Below are positions 1 through 11,840 of a stretch of DNA of 64,000 nucleotides, in pieces. The stretch lies in contig CM037880.1 of the NCBI GenBank assembly GCA_021292165.1, positions 211,930,942-211,994,941 of the forward strand, given 5' to 3'. Numbering within the stretch: position 1 is the stretch's first letter; each line of letters opens with the position of its first letter. The position numbers were made by a program, and so were the translations under genes. The notes below the pieces were generated by a model. That model did not search any database and was not told where the DNA came from. It was given only the letters and a program-made list of their open reading frames with translations. This DNA is from Shinisaurus crocodilurus (lineage: Eukaryota; Chordata; Lepidosauria; Squamata; Shinisauridae).

Positions 1-190
1 CGACCTGGGGGAGATCTGGATTCAATCTCAACTCGGCCACAAAGCTCACTGAGTGACTGGGGCAGTCACTGACTCTGTGCCTAACCTACAAGGCAGGATT
101 GTGAGGATAAAATGGAGGAGGAGAAGGAGGATTATGTAAGCCATGTGGGTTCCTTGCAGGAAAAAAGGCAAGATAAAAATATAAAAACAA
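1..190 (+). mobile_element. MIR/CORE-like tRNA-derived SINE, partial
   Basis: The 5' part is cut by the window edge. Recognisable segments are GTCACTGACTCTGTGCCTAA, GAGGATAAAATGGAGGAGGA and GGTTCCTTGCAGGAAAAAAG. Confidence 0.75.
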
Positions 191-224
191 AACTTAAATT
201 TTAAAAAAATCATTCAAAACTTAA

Positions 225-830
225 AAGAAGGATGAAGTGGTCACCCCTTAACTCAGATAAGGACAACGAGGACCAACTCGGGTTATTGGAAAAAGGTTTA
301 TTGTGCACAATTGGTCCTGCGCAAAGCAGAACCCAGGGCGGGGCTTTTACAACCACTTTTATAGCATATAGTCTGGTCATTTGGCAACAGTTCTTTACAT
401 TGGTCAGCAAGGTCAAGACAAAAGGGGGTTTGCTTTAGGGGAGGGGGATTTCCTTACAAGGAGACAGGAAGATGATCTTACAATCAAAGCAGCTGCTAGG
501 TATTTTCTTATCTTGGTCAGGTATGCAGGGTGAGACAGTAAAACACCTCAACCTTTGTGAATCAACAACAGCCATTGACAGCCATTGTCAGTCATTGCCA
601 CAGTCATTACCAGCCATTGACTACATTCTTTTAGTATTAGTCATGACCCTGCCAATCTGTCTACATGCTTGGCTAAGTTTTTCCTTTTTAACTACGGTAT
701 TTCGTTTCCTTCAAGAGCAAGGTCAGTTAACAATATCCAGTACCGTTAATAACATATAATTGCATTAAACAATTCATGTTCAGTGACCTTACAATAAAAC
801 ACCTCATCCGCATCAAACTCGTAACAAAAA
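225..830 (-). repeat. Possible solo LTR
   Basis: The reverse complement has an AATAAA signal (TTTATT at about 298-303) followed closely by a polar end sequence, and a T/A-rich upstream region. There is no partner LTR or coding region nearby. Weak call. Confidence 0.3.
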
Positions 831-1081
831 AGAGAAAGAAAACAAAACAAACCACCCCAAGTGCTTCAAACAGTCCCATCAAGTAGCAGAAAGAGACCCT
901 CCTCTCACCAGGATAATCATCCCAAAGATTAGTACTTTGCTAGTCTTTACAGCCCCTTCCCAGAATAAATCCTGTCTAGTATGTAATATTTTAACTGGTA
1001 ATTCTTATTGGTGATCATGTAAATCTTTCTATAGCATTTACATTATATTTATAGTAAAATATACTACATGTCAGACTTCAC

Positions 1082-1202
1082 TAACCTGGAATCCTCCAGA
1101 TGTGTTGGACTACAACTCCCTTCATCCTGAGTATATTTAGTTAGTTCATTCTGATGGGAGTTGTAGCCCAACACATCTGGAGAGCACCATGTTGGGGAAG
1201 GC
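1082..1202 (+). mobile_element. Foldback hAT-like MITE
   Basis: Arms CCAGATGTGTTGGACTACAA and (reversed) CCAGATGTGTTGGGCTACAA surround a short unpaired centre; the element forms a hairpin. The same family is at 7683, 18690 and 52016. Confidence 0.7.
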
Positions 1203-1239
1203 TGGTATACGTGAAGTGCCTTAGGGTGCAATCCTAGAC

Positions 1240-1470
1240 ATTTATTTATTATATTTATATCCTGCCTTTTTTTTTTTCTGCAAGGAACCCAAGCAGCTTA
1301 CATGATCCTCTCAATTTTATCCTCACAACAACCCTGTGAGGTAGGTTGGGCTGAGAGTCGGTGACTGGCCCCAAGTCACCCAGGGAGCTTCATGGCTGAG
1401 TGGGGACTAGAACCTGGATCTCCTGAGTCCCAGACTGACACTCTAACCACTACACCACACTGGCCCTTCT
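1240..1470 (-). mobile_element. MIR/CORE-like tRNA-derived SINE
   Basis: Reverse orientation: tail TTATATCCTGCC, CAAGGAACCCAAGCAGC, AACAACCCTGTGAGGTAGG and the tRNA-like head complement CTCTAACCACTACACCACAC. Confidence 0.8.
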
Positions 1471-1566
1471 GTTTAGATAGAAAAAAGTCCAACGCGTCCC
1501 AGCATGCCCAGAGTGCTGGGAGTGGTAGGACTTTTTTCTGTCTAAACGTGCATAGGATCGTGCCCT
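1470..1566 (+). mobile_element. Foldback MITE, partial
   Basis: GTTTAGATAGAAAAAAGTCC pairs with GGACTTTTTTCTGTCTAAAC; the left end is abutted by a SINE. Confidence 0.65.
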
Positions 1567-1591
1567 TAACTGTTCACAGTCTGTTTCGTAG

Positions 1592-1734
1592 TTTATAGAG
1601 TTGGAAGGAGCCTACAAGGCTATCGAGTCCAACCCCCTGCTCAATGGAAACTAGAGGAGGGGTCTCCCATCCAAGTAATAACCAGGCCGGACCCTGCTTA
1701 GCTTTCCACACTCAGACAAGCTGAGCCAGCGTAA
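1592..1734 (-). repeat. CR1-tail plus 5S-rRNA-derived repeat
   Basis: GAGTTGGAAGGAGCCTACAA and GAGTCCAACCCCCTGCTCA are CR1-like. Then TCTCCCATCCAAGTAATAAC and CCTGCTTAGCTTTCCACACT are the reverse complement of 5S rRNA promoter-region sequence. The same combination occurs at 44190-44346. Confidence 0.65.
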
Positions 1735-1955
1735 GCCAGTGCTGGACTGGGACTCGGGAAATCCGTCTTCTAGTCCCCACCCAGCCACGAAGCTCTCTGG
1801 GCAACTTTGGGCCAGTCACTGACTCAGCGTGACCCACCTCACAGGGTTGTTATGAGGATAAAATGGAGGAGGAGGAGGAGGATTACGTAAGTTGCCTTGG
1901 GTTCCTTGCAGGAAAAAAGGCAGGATATAAATATAATAATAAAATAATGTAGAAC
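1735..1955 (+). mobile_element. MIR/CORE-like tRNA-derived SINE, head truncated
   Basis: CTGGACTGGGACTCGGGAAA through GGTTCCTTGCAGGAAAAAAG and an A/T-rich tail (AATATAATAATAAAATAATG). Confidence 0.8.
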
Positions 1956-4900
1956 CAGAAAGAGGAGCACAAAATCCTCAGTACTAGCAAGTACTTCTTT
2001 GAGGTTCTTTGTGTGCCGTTTCCTGTTTGGGTACTATTGGCACTGCAAAAGTGCCATTAGAAAGCTCCTTGGCTGGTATTAGGAGCCAGAAAGGAGATAG
2101 TGAGTTACTACAACTTTATACCAACAGGGATGATTCAATTGGATGGCTGGTATTGTATAACGTAGTGAGATGTGTGCAGGAACTGCCTGGAAACTGTCAT
2201 TTTAGGATGATGATGACAATAGTCTATGAACACGTAGCATGAGCTCTTTGGGCACATAAAGGCTTCTATGTATCCAAGAGCTCTCCCATTAAGTTCCGTG
2301 CACTCCAGCCGTTCTGTGGAATCCACTAGTGTAAAAAAACAGCCAATACAGAAGCTGCTAACACAGGTCAGAGCGTGAATGTTTTTTAGATAGTTGTAGA
2401 TGGCAACCAGAGACCCATAACTCAACTCTCGGCTAACAGCAACACCACGCACTGCATCTATTTCAGCGTGAGTGGTTTGTAGATTTAAGACAGAACCTTA
2501 TGTTAAGGAAATGTCTTTATGTCTTAAAACGCTTTAAAGAGACTACTATTTGGCAATTGCAACACAGCACAGTGGCAAGAAGCATTTTAAAGACAATAGC
2601 TAAGAAAAATATCCTGGAGATACTTTATACTTATCTGACTTTCAATAAAAGATGCAGTTTGAACTTCACTTGTTTATTTTTTGCTTCAGCATTCTCTAGA
2701 AGATAGGGCATCCTATTTTTTATTTTACATCTTTGAAGAGAACATATAGGCATACCAAGGCCATTAACAGAAGTTGTATACCAGGAAGAACTTGATCGAC
2801 ATTTCCACTCTGAAAGCCTGCAAACGTTTTACAAGTCACTTATTCCACCGGTGGTGAATACTGTGTTCAATACCAAATTTCACCATCTCACTGAGTCATA
2901 GTACATTCAGCCCTGCTTACGCTGAACCATTTGGAATTACTATTTACCAAACCAACAGAGATTTTGAAAATAGGTTCTCCGTAAGCATCTCTAAGCAAAC
3001 CATTAATGCAAAAAGTTGCTAGGACAAATATACATAGTATTACAGTTGACTCAATTACAACATTGAAGACAAACTATGATATCGCTTCCATAGGTACTTG
3101 TAAGAGTTGATACAGTTTTCTGAATGGAATGAAATGGAATCAACGCGGTTCACTGGCCTTCCCCCCGCCCCGCCCCAAGTACAATACTTGATATTCAGGA
3201 AGGCTGCCTTTCCAAATCAGTTGAAGTAAACATCCACCTCCCAGCCATTCCATGTGATAAAGCTGAGTGTAGGATGTTTACATGAACTAAGAATCAGTGG
3301 CAACAAAATGAATACAGCACTGATGCATTTTAAAGGTGTCCGTGCCTCAATATTTTGAGATACCAGTACACTGAATGCAACAGAGAATCACATTACTTTT
3401 CACCCCTTTTTTTAACGCTCAAGTCAGAACATTCCTGCTAATGGACTTATTCTTTTTTTTAAAAAAAAATCTTCAAAGTAAAACATTTAAACTAAAACAC
3501 ACAATTTTTAACAGTACATATGTTTGTACATTATTTATCTCCTTTTCTGTTAATGGTTTATTGAGCTTTTAATGTCTGAAGAACATTCAAAATTTAAAAG
3601 CAACGAATAAAAACCACGAACAAGGCAGTAATCCTGACAAAAGCCCTGTAGTACAAGGCAGTATTATTTTTTAAATGCGTATTATGCAAAAGTACAAATA
3701 GAATACATGTGCCAAAGAAAGAAAGAAAACTTGCATAATCATCAGCAGCAATGACCAAACAGAAAATATTCTCATGAGAGGATGTTAACAATAAAACATC
3801 AGGGTTGGTATTATGATCCCTCCTCACTTTTTTCCATCTGTGCCCTTCACATGTTGACATGCCCACCAGCCTGTTTTGCCTGTCAGGGATCTTGCACATT
3901 TAACAGAAGTCTGATATTTTGAAGTTCAGGTGAAGTTTTCCCTGCTGCTATCTCCATGCTGGGAAAGCTTCCCCTGCAGAATTTCTGCCAGACACACAAC
4001 TGTTGAAGACAGAGGAGGCCTGTTTTTGCTGGTGTCACATTGAGAGCACGGGGCTGGCCTATCTATGTATTACAGTTATTTCTATGCTGCCTTTCAGGAT
4101 ACAAATCCTATCAAGTTGACTTCCAAGTAACATAAAAATAATGAAATTGCAATATAAACAAGTTTTTTTTTAAAAAAAACAAACAAACGTCAGCATCCTT
4201 CCCATAGGGCAGTTGGTGGAAGATGGCCCTGGGGGCAAGGAAAGCCGAATTGAAACAGGAACAGGGGCCTGGTGTTATCCTCATCTACCTCCCTCTCTTG
4301 GAATTCTTCCCACAGGGTAGTTGATGGTAGATGGCCCTGGTGTGGGTGTGTGAAGGGGAAAGTCCAGCTGGGGCAGGCCCTGAGGTCTTATTTGCCTGCC
4401 TCTCTCCTCTCCTGGAAATATCACAATTAGGAATGTGTGAGGAATCCGATGGGTGTGTGTGTGAAAATCCAATGGATTTTCTCAACTCAGCCCCGCAGAT
4501 TCCATTCCGCCAACCCTGTGCTGGTGCCAGCTGACACATAATCAAGCCAGCACTGGGACTTCTCTGTTTTTAAACTGGGCCACACTTTTTGTAGGTTTTA
4601 TCTTTTAAGTCAGGGAAATTTGTGCAAAATTCTGGCCTCCAGCCTGCAAATTGCGGAGCCAAGGCCCGAGTTTTGCACAAATCACAGTTCTCGGTTTCAA
4701 ATTTGCACAGATATTCCGAGCAATTTCACGGAAGTCGGAAAAACCCCCCCCCCAGCTTGGTCCAGTCAGAAATGTGTCAAAAGCCCATCAAGCTCAAACA
4801 GAACGGGTTTTCCAGTGTTGCACATCCCTAAAAATATCACAGCCCATTGGTGGATGCCCACAACATCCCCAAAGTGTCCCTTATTTTTCGAAATACGGAT

Positions 4901-5319
4901 TTGGCAACCTTTATGTTTGACTCATCTGTCCCTTGCTTCCATATTCTGTGCCCGTCTACCCTCTGCTGCCCATGGCTTAAGGTGAGCCCTGGAACCTGTT
5001 TTCATTGCTAGACAGCAGCCCAGAAATGAGATTCTGAGCATGTGCAAAGTTCCTTTCCATAAGCCTTAACCAGCTTTTTATGCTTGTGGTATTGGGACAA
5101 CAGGTTTCAAAGAAGCAAGATGTGCCCCTTTCTAGGTTCTCTTGAGACCTCCGCCTCTTATTTTAGAAGTTACAAATTGCCATGCCACTGCTGTTTTTTG
5201 GACTACCTTCTGCTTGTTTATGTGTTCCTGCTGCCTCGGTCCCTTGTGCCTTTGCTAGAGCTGGCCATACCTTTTCCTGTATGATATCCTGGTTCTGCTG
5301 CTATGGCCTTACTTACTCT

Positions 5320-5402
5320 TAAGGCGCGATCCTATGCTGGCTGGGGCATGCTGGGAGTTGTAGGCCTTTTTTTCCTGTCTAAACATGCATAGGACTGCTC
5401 CC
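5320..5402 (+). mobile_element. Foldback MITE, right half
   Basis: GGCATGCTGGGAGTTGTAGG followed by CCTGTCTAAACATGCATAGG is the right arm of the 13829-13950 family; the left arm is shortened. Confidence 0.6.
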
Positions 5403-5650
5403 CTTAATTAATTAATTAATTAATTATATTTATACCCCGCCTTTTTTCCTGCAAGGAACCCAAGGCGGCTTACATAATCCTCCTCCATTTTATCCTCACA
5501 ACAACCCTGTGAGGTAGGTTAGGCTGAGAGTCAGTGACTGGCCCAAAGTCACCCAGTGAGTTTCATGGCCTGAGCGGGGACTAGAACCCAGATCTCCTGA
5601 GTCCCAGTCCAGCACTCTATAACCACTACGCCACACTGGCTCTGTGTGTT
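5403..5650 (-). mobile_element. MIR/CORE-like tRNA-derived SINE
   Basis: Reverse orientation with a TTAA-repeat tail at 5403-5428 and the tRNA-like head complement near 5615-5640 (ACCACTACGCCACACTGGC). Confidence 0.82.
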
Positions 5651-7682
5651 GCTTTGTCTGCTTCACACAGTATTCTTGTAACTGCTGATCTGCTGGTAGC
5701 TCCTTCCTCGGATGCTCATCCTTTTGTTCCACATCTCCCTCATCAAATCAAAACTCATCCAAAATTGTTATAGGAGGAGATGTTTTTTCAACGCTGCTGT
5801 AAATATCTGCCCCCCCCCTCGCTTTCCCTTCTTTTTGGATTAGCCCTGTTCAGAACAACATTCCTAGAGTGCCTCCATCCCTGAGCGCTTGCCATGCGGC
5901 TGTTGTGAGTAGCCACTAGAGGTCGCTGCTAGCATGTAGGATGTGGCTGTTCCACCGCAGTGTCAGAGAGCTGGCTGCAATGTTTGTTCATCCTCAGGAT
6001 TATCAGCCGATTAAATACTTTCAGTTGGTTGGAGAAAAGACAGGTGGTCAATGCATTACATTGAAATAAATTCATAGTATTCCAAAACTGCAGGATAGGT
6101 ACCTTTTTATGATTTTGATGGGTTCTCAAATAGCAGTCACCTACTCCAGCAATAGCTTCAGCGGTAAAGTACTTCTTGACTGTCAACATTGCCATGCCAG
6201 TGGTGAACAAATTACGGACTTAAAGATGGTTTGCTTTGGTGCACACATGCCTCCTGAGAGGAAGTTTGTCCCCAAAGTTACTGCAGAAGTTAACAACTGT
6301 GGCTTGAGATGTTAGGTGTAAATGCACCATTCCTAAACAAAGCCTGCTATTAAAAGGGAAAGCTATCTTTAATATTTTTTAAATTCCCGTTGACAATACA
6401 TACCAGCATCAAAGTAGTTTTAAAAAATAAGCAAGCAAACTCTTAACTTTTTACACCCCCATTAATAATATCACCTATTACAACTGGCCTCCGAGGGATC
6501 AGTTAATCATCTTAAGCATTAAGACTACAATCCTGTACCTGCTTACCTGGGAGTAAGTTCCATTGAACACATTGGGACTTACTTCTGTGTAGACATGGAT
6601 CGGATTGTGCTGTTACTCATTTTAGCTGCATGTTTGTGCATGTTTATTTGGGATTAATTCCCATTGAACTCATAGGATTGTACTGTTAATCTACTGATTA
6701 CCTTTTATTGATTAACACTATTAATACTCTGTCATTTATGGGTTGGAGGAGGGGAATTTTTATGCTGTTGTTGATTTGTGGATGATTTTATGCAGTAACT
6801 GGTAATCATGCCAATCTGTCAGTTTCAGAATAAATCCAATTCCAAATGGAAGACTGACTGAATTGCCCCAATGCAATTCACTGTTAGTTACAGCTATTGT
6901 GTATACTTATTTATTCCCAGCATCAGGCTTTTTGTTTAAATCAAAGTTCTGATAATAAGCATTTTCCACAGTGACTAAAAAGTCTTTGTCATGTGTACAA
7001 GCAACAAGGACTTGACCTCCTCTGTATGATGAATAGACCACAATGTAGCCTTTCTCACTACCTGCGTTGCTTCTTTATGTGATGTGCCTCACTGCTATTT
7101 TTGTGATGAAAGTCTAGAGCTATAAGACTTTTCAAGGAGGTTATTCCAGACAAGCAATGTAGATGTTTCTATCCAGTTCTGAAATTCGTGTAGTTTCCCC
7201 AAATTATTTCACTCTAAAAGAATTCTTGATGAAGCCTTTCTGCACTTGAAGCGTCTTATTATTAATGGGTGACTTTTTAATTCATTTTATTTAGAAGTAT
7301 CGATATATCGTTTTTCTATAAAACTTCTCCAAAGTAGTGCACAATACATTCAACAAAAAAGAACAGTAAAATACAAGAAAACAATTACTAATACTATATA
7401 TATATATATATATATTAAAAAATGAAAAACAAGCATCTTCTACAAATCAATCCTATCCATCTTCATTCATTAATAAGCTCAATAGGGCTTATTCCCAGGT
7501 TATTGTGCATAGAACTGCAGCCTTAATGAATTTACAGAACAATTCTATATATATATGTACTCAGAAGTAAGTCCTGTTGAGTTCAGTGGGGTTTGCTCTA
7601 AGGTAAATGGATATAGGATTGCAGCCCAAGTATTGTGCCCAAACAGAACTGCCATATTTAGAGGCAGTCTACCTTTTAATAC

Positions 7683-7822
7683 AGGGGCAGGCAAGTTGTG
7701 GTCCTCCAAATGTTTTGGCCTACAAATCCCTTCAGCCCTCACTAATATAGCCAATGGTGTGGGTGGGATGCCGGCTGCTGTAGGCCAAAACATCTGGTGG
7801 ACCACAACTTACCTACCCTTAC
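7683..7822 (+). mobile_element. Foldback hAT-like MITE
   Basis: CAGGCAAGTTGTGGTCCTCC and its inverted counterpart CCACAACTTACCTACCC at the ends; the inner arms contain CCAAATGTTTTGGCC / GGCCAAAACATCTGG. Confidence 0.75.
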
Positions 7823-8254
7823 TTTAATACCAAACTTTTAAAACTAGTGCTTCTCCTAAATTAACATCACCCTCTGAAACATTCTCAGTTTCTCCCCTTT
7901 CCTTCCAAGCCAGTCCCACTGAATGTCCAGAGACCCTCTGTGAATCAGGAAGAGAAGAAACTCAGTATTATTGTAGTAGGAGTGTGTCTTCTTGCTTCTC
8001 CTTTCCGTTATCCCATCATGCCTACTCTAGTCTAGGCCTTCTCCAATCTGCATGGCTCATTCCTTGAGCCCAGCAGCAGACAGAATCAGGGTTGTAAAAG
8101 GGGTGGTGGTGAATCCGCAGGACCTGATTTTTTTTCCGAGGGGCAGTGGATGCAGAGGGAGGAAGGAATTTTAAATTTCTTTTAAAATGCATAGCTTTCC
8201 TTTATCACCCCCCCCCCCCCCCGTCAAGCTAACTCCCTACAATACGTCTTTTCC

Positions 8255-8602
8255 TAATGAATTACCCACTGGCTGCCCCCTCATCAATTCCATTCATGCT
8301 TAATTTGGAATATTGCTTATTTGATTCTTTATCTTTAATTGGCTCTTTCAGTTATTGTCCTGTTGATTCCCAGCCTAATTATCAACTGATTTATTAATTA
8401 CCCACTGCATATTTGTTCAGCTGCTACAGGGATTGGCAGAAGCCTTATTATGGTTGGGAATGATGCTATGCAGTGTGTGGTGTAACTCCCCCCCCCCCTT
8501 CCATTCATCCTTGTGACAGATCTGTAAAGCATCTCATTATCATTCTGACTTTACAAGGGAAAGGGGGTGGGGGGGGGAGAGAAATTTGTAGGGCAATAAG
8601 TA
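8255..8602 (+). repeat. Duplicated segment, copy 1
   Basis: Aligns with 9945-10306 over about 350 bp in direct orientation; shared sequence includes CTCTTTCAGTTATTGTCCTG and TTTGTTCAGCTGCTACAGGG. The copies differ by substitutions and homopolymer indels. Confidence 0.85.
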
Positions 8603-8880
8603 AAATAAAAACCAATTTAAAATAATCAGTAAAAACAGATCAAAAATGATAAAGCAGCACTAAAACAGTAAAAACAAACCAGATCAAAACAGTAATTTTA
8701 AGAAATTAAACATTAAATGTTTGTGCAAAGAGTAGCTTAGTAAAGCCTGGTGCCAGGCAAGCAGCCTCAAGGAAAACATTCTGAAATCAGGGTGCCACCA
8801 CAGAAAAGGCCCCTTACCTGGCTGTCATCTGCCTAACCAGCGAGGCTGGCTGGTACTGGTGGTAATGTCAAGGGGCTTAG
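8603..8880 (-). repeat. LINE-tail-like interspersed repeat
   Basis: AAAACA-type runs followed by GTGCCACCACAGAAAAGGCC; unassigned subfamily. Confidence 0.5.
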
Positions 8881-9224
8881 TTGCGCCAGTCAGTCTGGGA
8901 TGGAAGGCTGAAGGAGCAGCTCCGGACCCATAACGAAGGAAAGGAGTTAAGATAAGAAGGAGGCACTGTCTCCTGCCCAGCTGCTTGAGGGATTGATCCT
9001 TGCTGGTTGCAGAGTGCCTTCTTGGGGAACAGATAGAAGAGGGAAGTCTCTTTGAGAGTTTCAGCACTTTCTAATCCCGCCACATCTCAGCCCCAAGGCC
9101 ATGCCCTAACCTTGGATCTAGCTGCCTGCAAGCAGTTTGTAGAGCAGGGTGTCCAGCCTAAATCCTCCAACTACAGAGTGGAGCGCTGTGCCCCAGCGAA
9201 AATAGCCGGGTTGCAGAATTGGCA

Positions 9225-9477
9225 TACAGTAATACCTTGGATTGCAAGTAACTTGGTTTGAGAGCGTTTTGCAAGACAAGCAAATTTTTAAATATTTATT
9301 ATTATTATTTTTTACTTGCTATACAAGCGACGTCTTGCAATACAAGTACTGTAGTACGGCTTAAATTAAAAATCTCTACAAATTCTTTTGGGGGAATTTC
9401 GTTTTGATATAAGAGTGTTTTGAATTACAAGCACGTTTCCGGAACGAATTATGCCCTCAATCCAAGGCATGACTGTA
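9225..9477 (+). mobile_element. Tc/mariner-type MITE, copy 1
   Basis: About 250 bp with terminal inverted repeats TACAGTAATACCTTGGATTG and (reversed right end) TACAGTCATGCCTTGGATTG, bounded by TA. It is A/T-rich inside with AAATTTTTAAATATTTATT, and has no coding capacity. End sequences resemble Tc2/Kanga-like elements from memory. Two further copies are at 37881 and 40596 in the same orientation. Confidence 0.8.
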
Positions 9478-9944
9478 TTTCTTGTCATTAATTGTGACAT
9501 TAATCTGAATGAACACTGATCGTCCTTGGCCCATTGGAACTGGCTGCGTCAGAGTGTAAGGAGACTAACTGTGGAATCCTGTGGCATGTGTGCTTGGAAG
9601 TAAGCAGCACTGGCAATTCTTTTTAGTACAGTAAGCGTGTTTAGGATTGTAGCCCTAGGAGGGGTAAATAGGAGATACTAGGAGAATGTTGGTCTCCTGA
9701 GAGCAGTTGATTGGTTTTTATTTCCAAAATGCTTTCATAACAAATAAGAAAGAACTAGAAGAATAAATTAGGTTTTAGCCTGGTAGGGTGTAAGGAGAAG
9801 ATTGCACCCAACAAACTGAATATTTCTCCGGTTCCGTTGTCTCTGTTGCTCTTGGTGTATCTGCATACTTAATGGATTAACAGCTTCTTTGATTCTCTGC
9901 ATATTTAATTCTTTGTCTAATTAATTGCTCTGTTGACTTCCCTC

Positions 9945-10306
9945 CTAATTAATTACCCACTGCCTCCTCATCAATTCCATTCACGCTTAATTTGGAATAT
10001 TGCTTATTTGTTTCTTTACCTGTAATTGGCTCTTTCAGTTATTGTCCTGTTGATTCCTAGCCTAATTATCAACTGATTTATCCATTACCCACTGCATATT
10101 TGTTCAGCTGCTACAGGGATTGGCAGCGGCCATATTATTGGTAATGATTTTGTACAGTGCGTGGTGTAACTTCTTTTTAGTTTCCATTCATCCTTGCAAC
10201 AGATCTGTGAAGCATCTTATTATCATTCTGACTTCACAGGGAATGATACTGGGAATTGAGGTGGGGGGGAGGGAGGGGGAGAGAGAGATTTGCAGGGCAA
10301 TAAGTC
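9945..10306 (+). repeat. Duplicated segment, copy 2
   Basis: Direct-repeat partner of 8255-8602, offset about 1.69 kb. A Tc-type MITE and a LINE-tail repeat lie between the copies. Confidence 0.85.
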
Positions 10307-10570
10307 AAAGGCTAATCCGGAGCTGTGTAATAATCTCCACTTTGGGCAGGAGAGGCCAGAATTTAGGACTCCTCTTCACACTCTGAAGTCAGATCTCCCT
10401 GCTTTGCTTTTTCTGGTCCTTATCCACTTTCCCTAAAAAAACCGTTCAAAATAAGTGACCGGGGGATTAAGTTAATGCGTAGTACAAAGCGTAGTACTTC
10501 ATAGGACTCCCGCTCCTTTGCACTCGCAAGATAAACTGTGCAATCCCGGCTAGGTGGTTCAGATCTGTTA

Positions 10571-10675
10571 GCTCAGTGTTCTCCAACCTTGGGTCCCCAG
10601 ATGTTTTTGGCCTACAACTCCCAGCATGCCCCAGCCAGCCCAAGGTTGGAGAACACTATGCTAGCTCACTTCGCA
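10571..10675 (+). mobile_element. Foldback MITE with GTGTTCTCCAACCTTGGG ends
   Basis: Left GTGTTCTCCAACCTTGGG and right CCCAAGGTTGGAGAACAC are exact complements. Flanks TTAGCTCA and CTAGCTCA suggest a target duplication. A partial copy of the same family is at 59840-59915. Confidence 0.75.
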
Positions 10676-10799
10676 AGAGATGCGTGGCTGAGAATAAACA
10701 GGATAGAATAAGAAGGCTGTTCAGGCTTTAAATTTTGCCTGAGTGCCAAATACACATGTTCATGTCAAGTGTGAAGGATGTCATGTCATTTTCCTTACA

Positions 10800-11095
10800 G
10801 TCATAAGAACATAAGAAGAGCCCCGCTGGATCAGACCAAGGGTCCATCTAGTCCAGCATTCTGTTCACACAGTGGCCAACCAGCTGCCCATGGGAAACCC
10901 ACAAGCAGGGCACGAGTGCAACAGCACCTTCCTGCCCATGCTCCCCAGCAACTGGTGTACATAGACATATTGCCTCTGATACTGGAGGAAGCATAGAGCC
11001 AATCAGGACTAGTAGCCATTGATAGCCTTCTCCTCCATGAATTTGTCCAATCCCCTTTTAAAGCTGTCCAAATTGGTGGCCATCGTAGAGAGATA
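10800..11095 (-). mobile_element. CR1 LINE 3' fragment
   Basis: Begins ACATAAGAAGAGCCCCGCTG, GGATCAGACCAAGGGTCCAT and ends at CTTTTAAAGCTGTCCAAATTGG. This is the reverse complement of the copy at 15115-15545. Confidence 0.8.
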
Positions 11096-11669
11096 AGAGC
11101 CAAAAGAGCAGGAGTGAGGGCCGTGATCAGATAGCATGAGATAAGCAATTTGTATATGATTATGTGCCATGTGCGGTGCCTCCTGTTTTATATAATATAT
11201 ATAGTAAATAGACTGACAACTAAATGCACCTGTCTCCCATTGTTTGAACTGCGGGCGTATTACAGAATATTCACCCGCACTTCAGCTGCTGTGGGAGATG
11301 ACGGTAACATACAGAAAAGAGTACAGACACAGACTTCAGCAAGGTCCACCCTGTGCCCGTCATTGATCCGTCCACTGTTTTGATTCCTTTCTGTTCCTGG
11401 ATCCAGTGAACCATTCATGCAGCCACGTCCCATTGCCGGCTGAAGAAGGCAAAGGTCTTTAAGTGCAAGCTATCCCACTAGCAATAGTGAAAAAGCTCTG
11501 GCTTGCTGTACTTTTTCAGATAGCAGCCATTCCGTGTTGCTTCTCAGCGGCTGAGCCAAATTAACAACGAAACAGAGCTCAACATGCATAATTGTCTGGA
11601 TTTTCAAACGAACTCTTGCAATAAAAAAAAATGTAAATAACACACTTTAATTTCTTTTATATTTTCCAG

Positions 11670-11840
11670 GGAACAGATCCATCTTCATGTGTAAGCTCTG
11701 TAACTTGTTTTCCCCAAACCAGTCAGAACTGCTGTCTCATGTCTCCGAGAAGCATTCAGAAGACGGGATTAATGTGGACGACATCATTATTCCTCTCAGA
11801 CCTCTTACGACACCCACGAGTCTAAATAAAAATGGAGAAG
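11670..11840 (+). CDS. ZFAT: ZFAT coding exon with the first C2H2 zinc finger
   Basis: This is an internal coding exon of ZFAT, a nuclear zinc-finger/AT-hook transcriptional regulator known in vertebrates for roles in blood and endothelial cells. The acceptor AG is at 11668-11669 after a pyrimidine-rich tract, and the donor GT is at 11841-11842. The reading frame has codons starting at 11672, and the exon ends with one extra base (phase 1). It encodes a finger that begins MCKLCNLFSPNQSELLSHV and closes with SEKH (C-x2-C-x12-H-x4-H), followed by a DDIIIPLRPL segment highly characteristic of ZFAT. The preceding residues NRSIF fit the ZFAT N-terminus, whose short first coding exon is not visible here and should lie upstream. 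The methionine at 11687 is internal, not the start. Identification rests on recall of the family and is firm. Confidence 0.95.

Larger units (their letters stand above)
1..11669 (+). other. Upstream ZFAT intron (partial), repeat-rich, no exon recognised
   Basis: No coding exon with flanking splice sites and ZFAT-like content was found before 11670, so this is most likely part of the first intron. It holds MIR-like SINEs (1-190, 1240-1470, 1735-1955, 5403-5650), a possible solo LTR (about 225-830), foldback elements, a Tc-type MITE (9225-9477), a duplicated segment (8255/9945) and a CR1 fragment (10800-11095). The stretches 1955-4200, 5650-7380 and 7830-8250 show nothing I can assign. Confidence 0.7.

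Noticed and set aside
1592..1734. Possible 5S rRNA gene
   Set aside because: It is only a diverged internal fragment joined to CR1-like sequence; there is no full 5S gene.
1..11669. Search for the ZFAT first coding exon and a CpG-island promoter
   Set aside because: No matching short exon with splice donor or CpG-dense promoter was seen; it probably lies upstream of the window.
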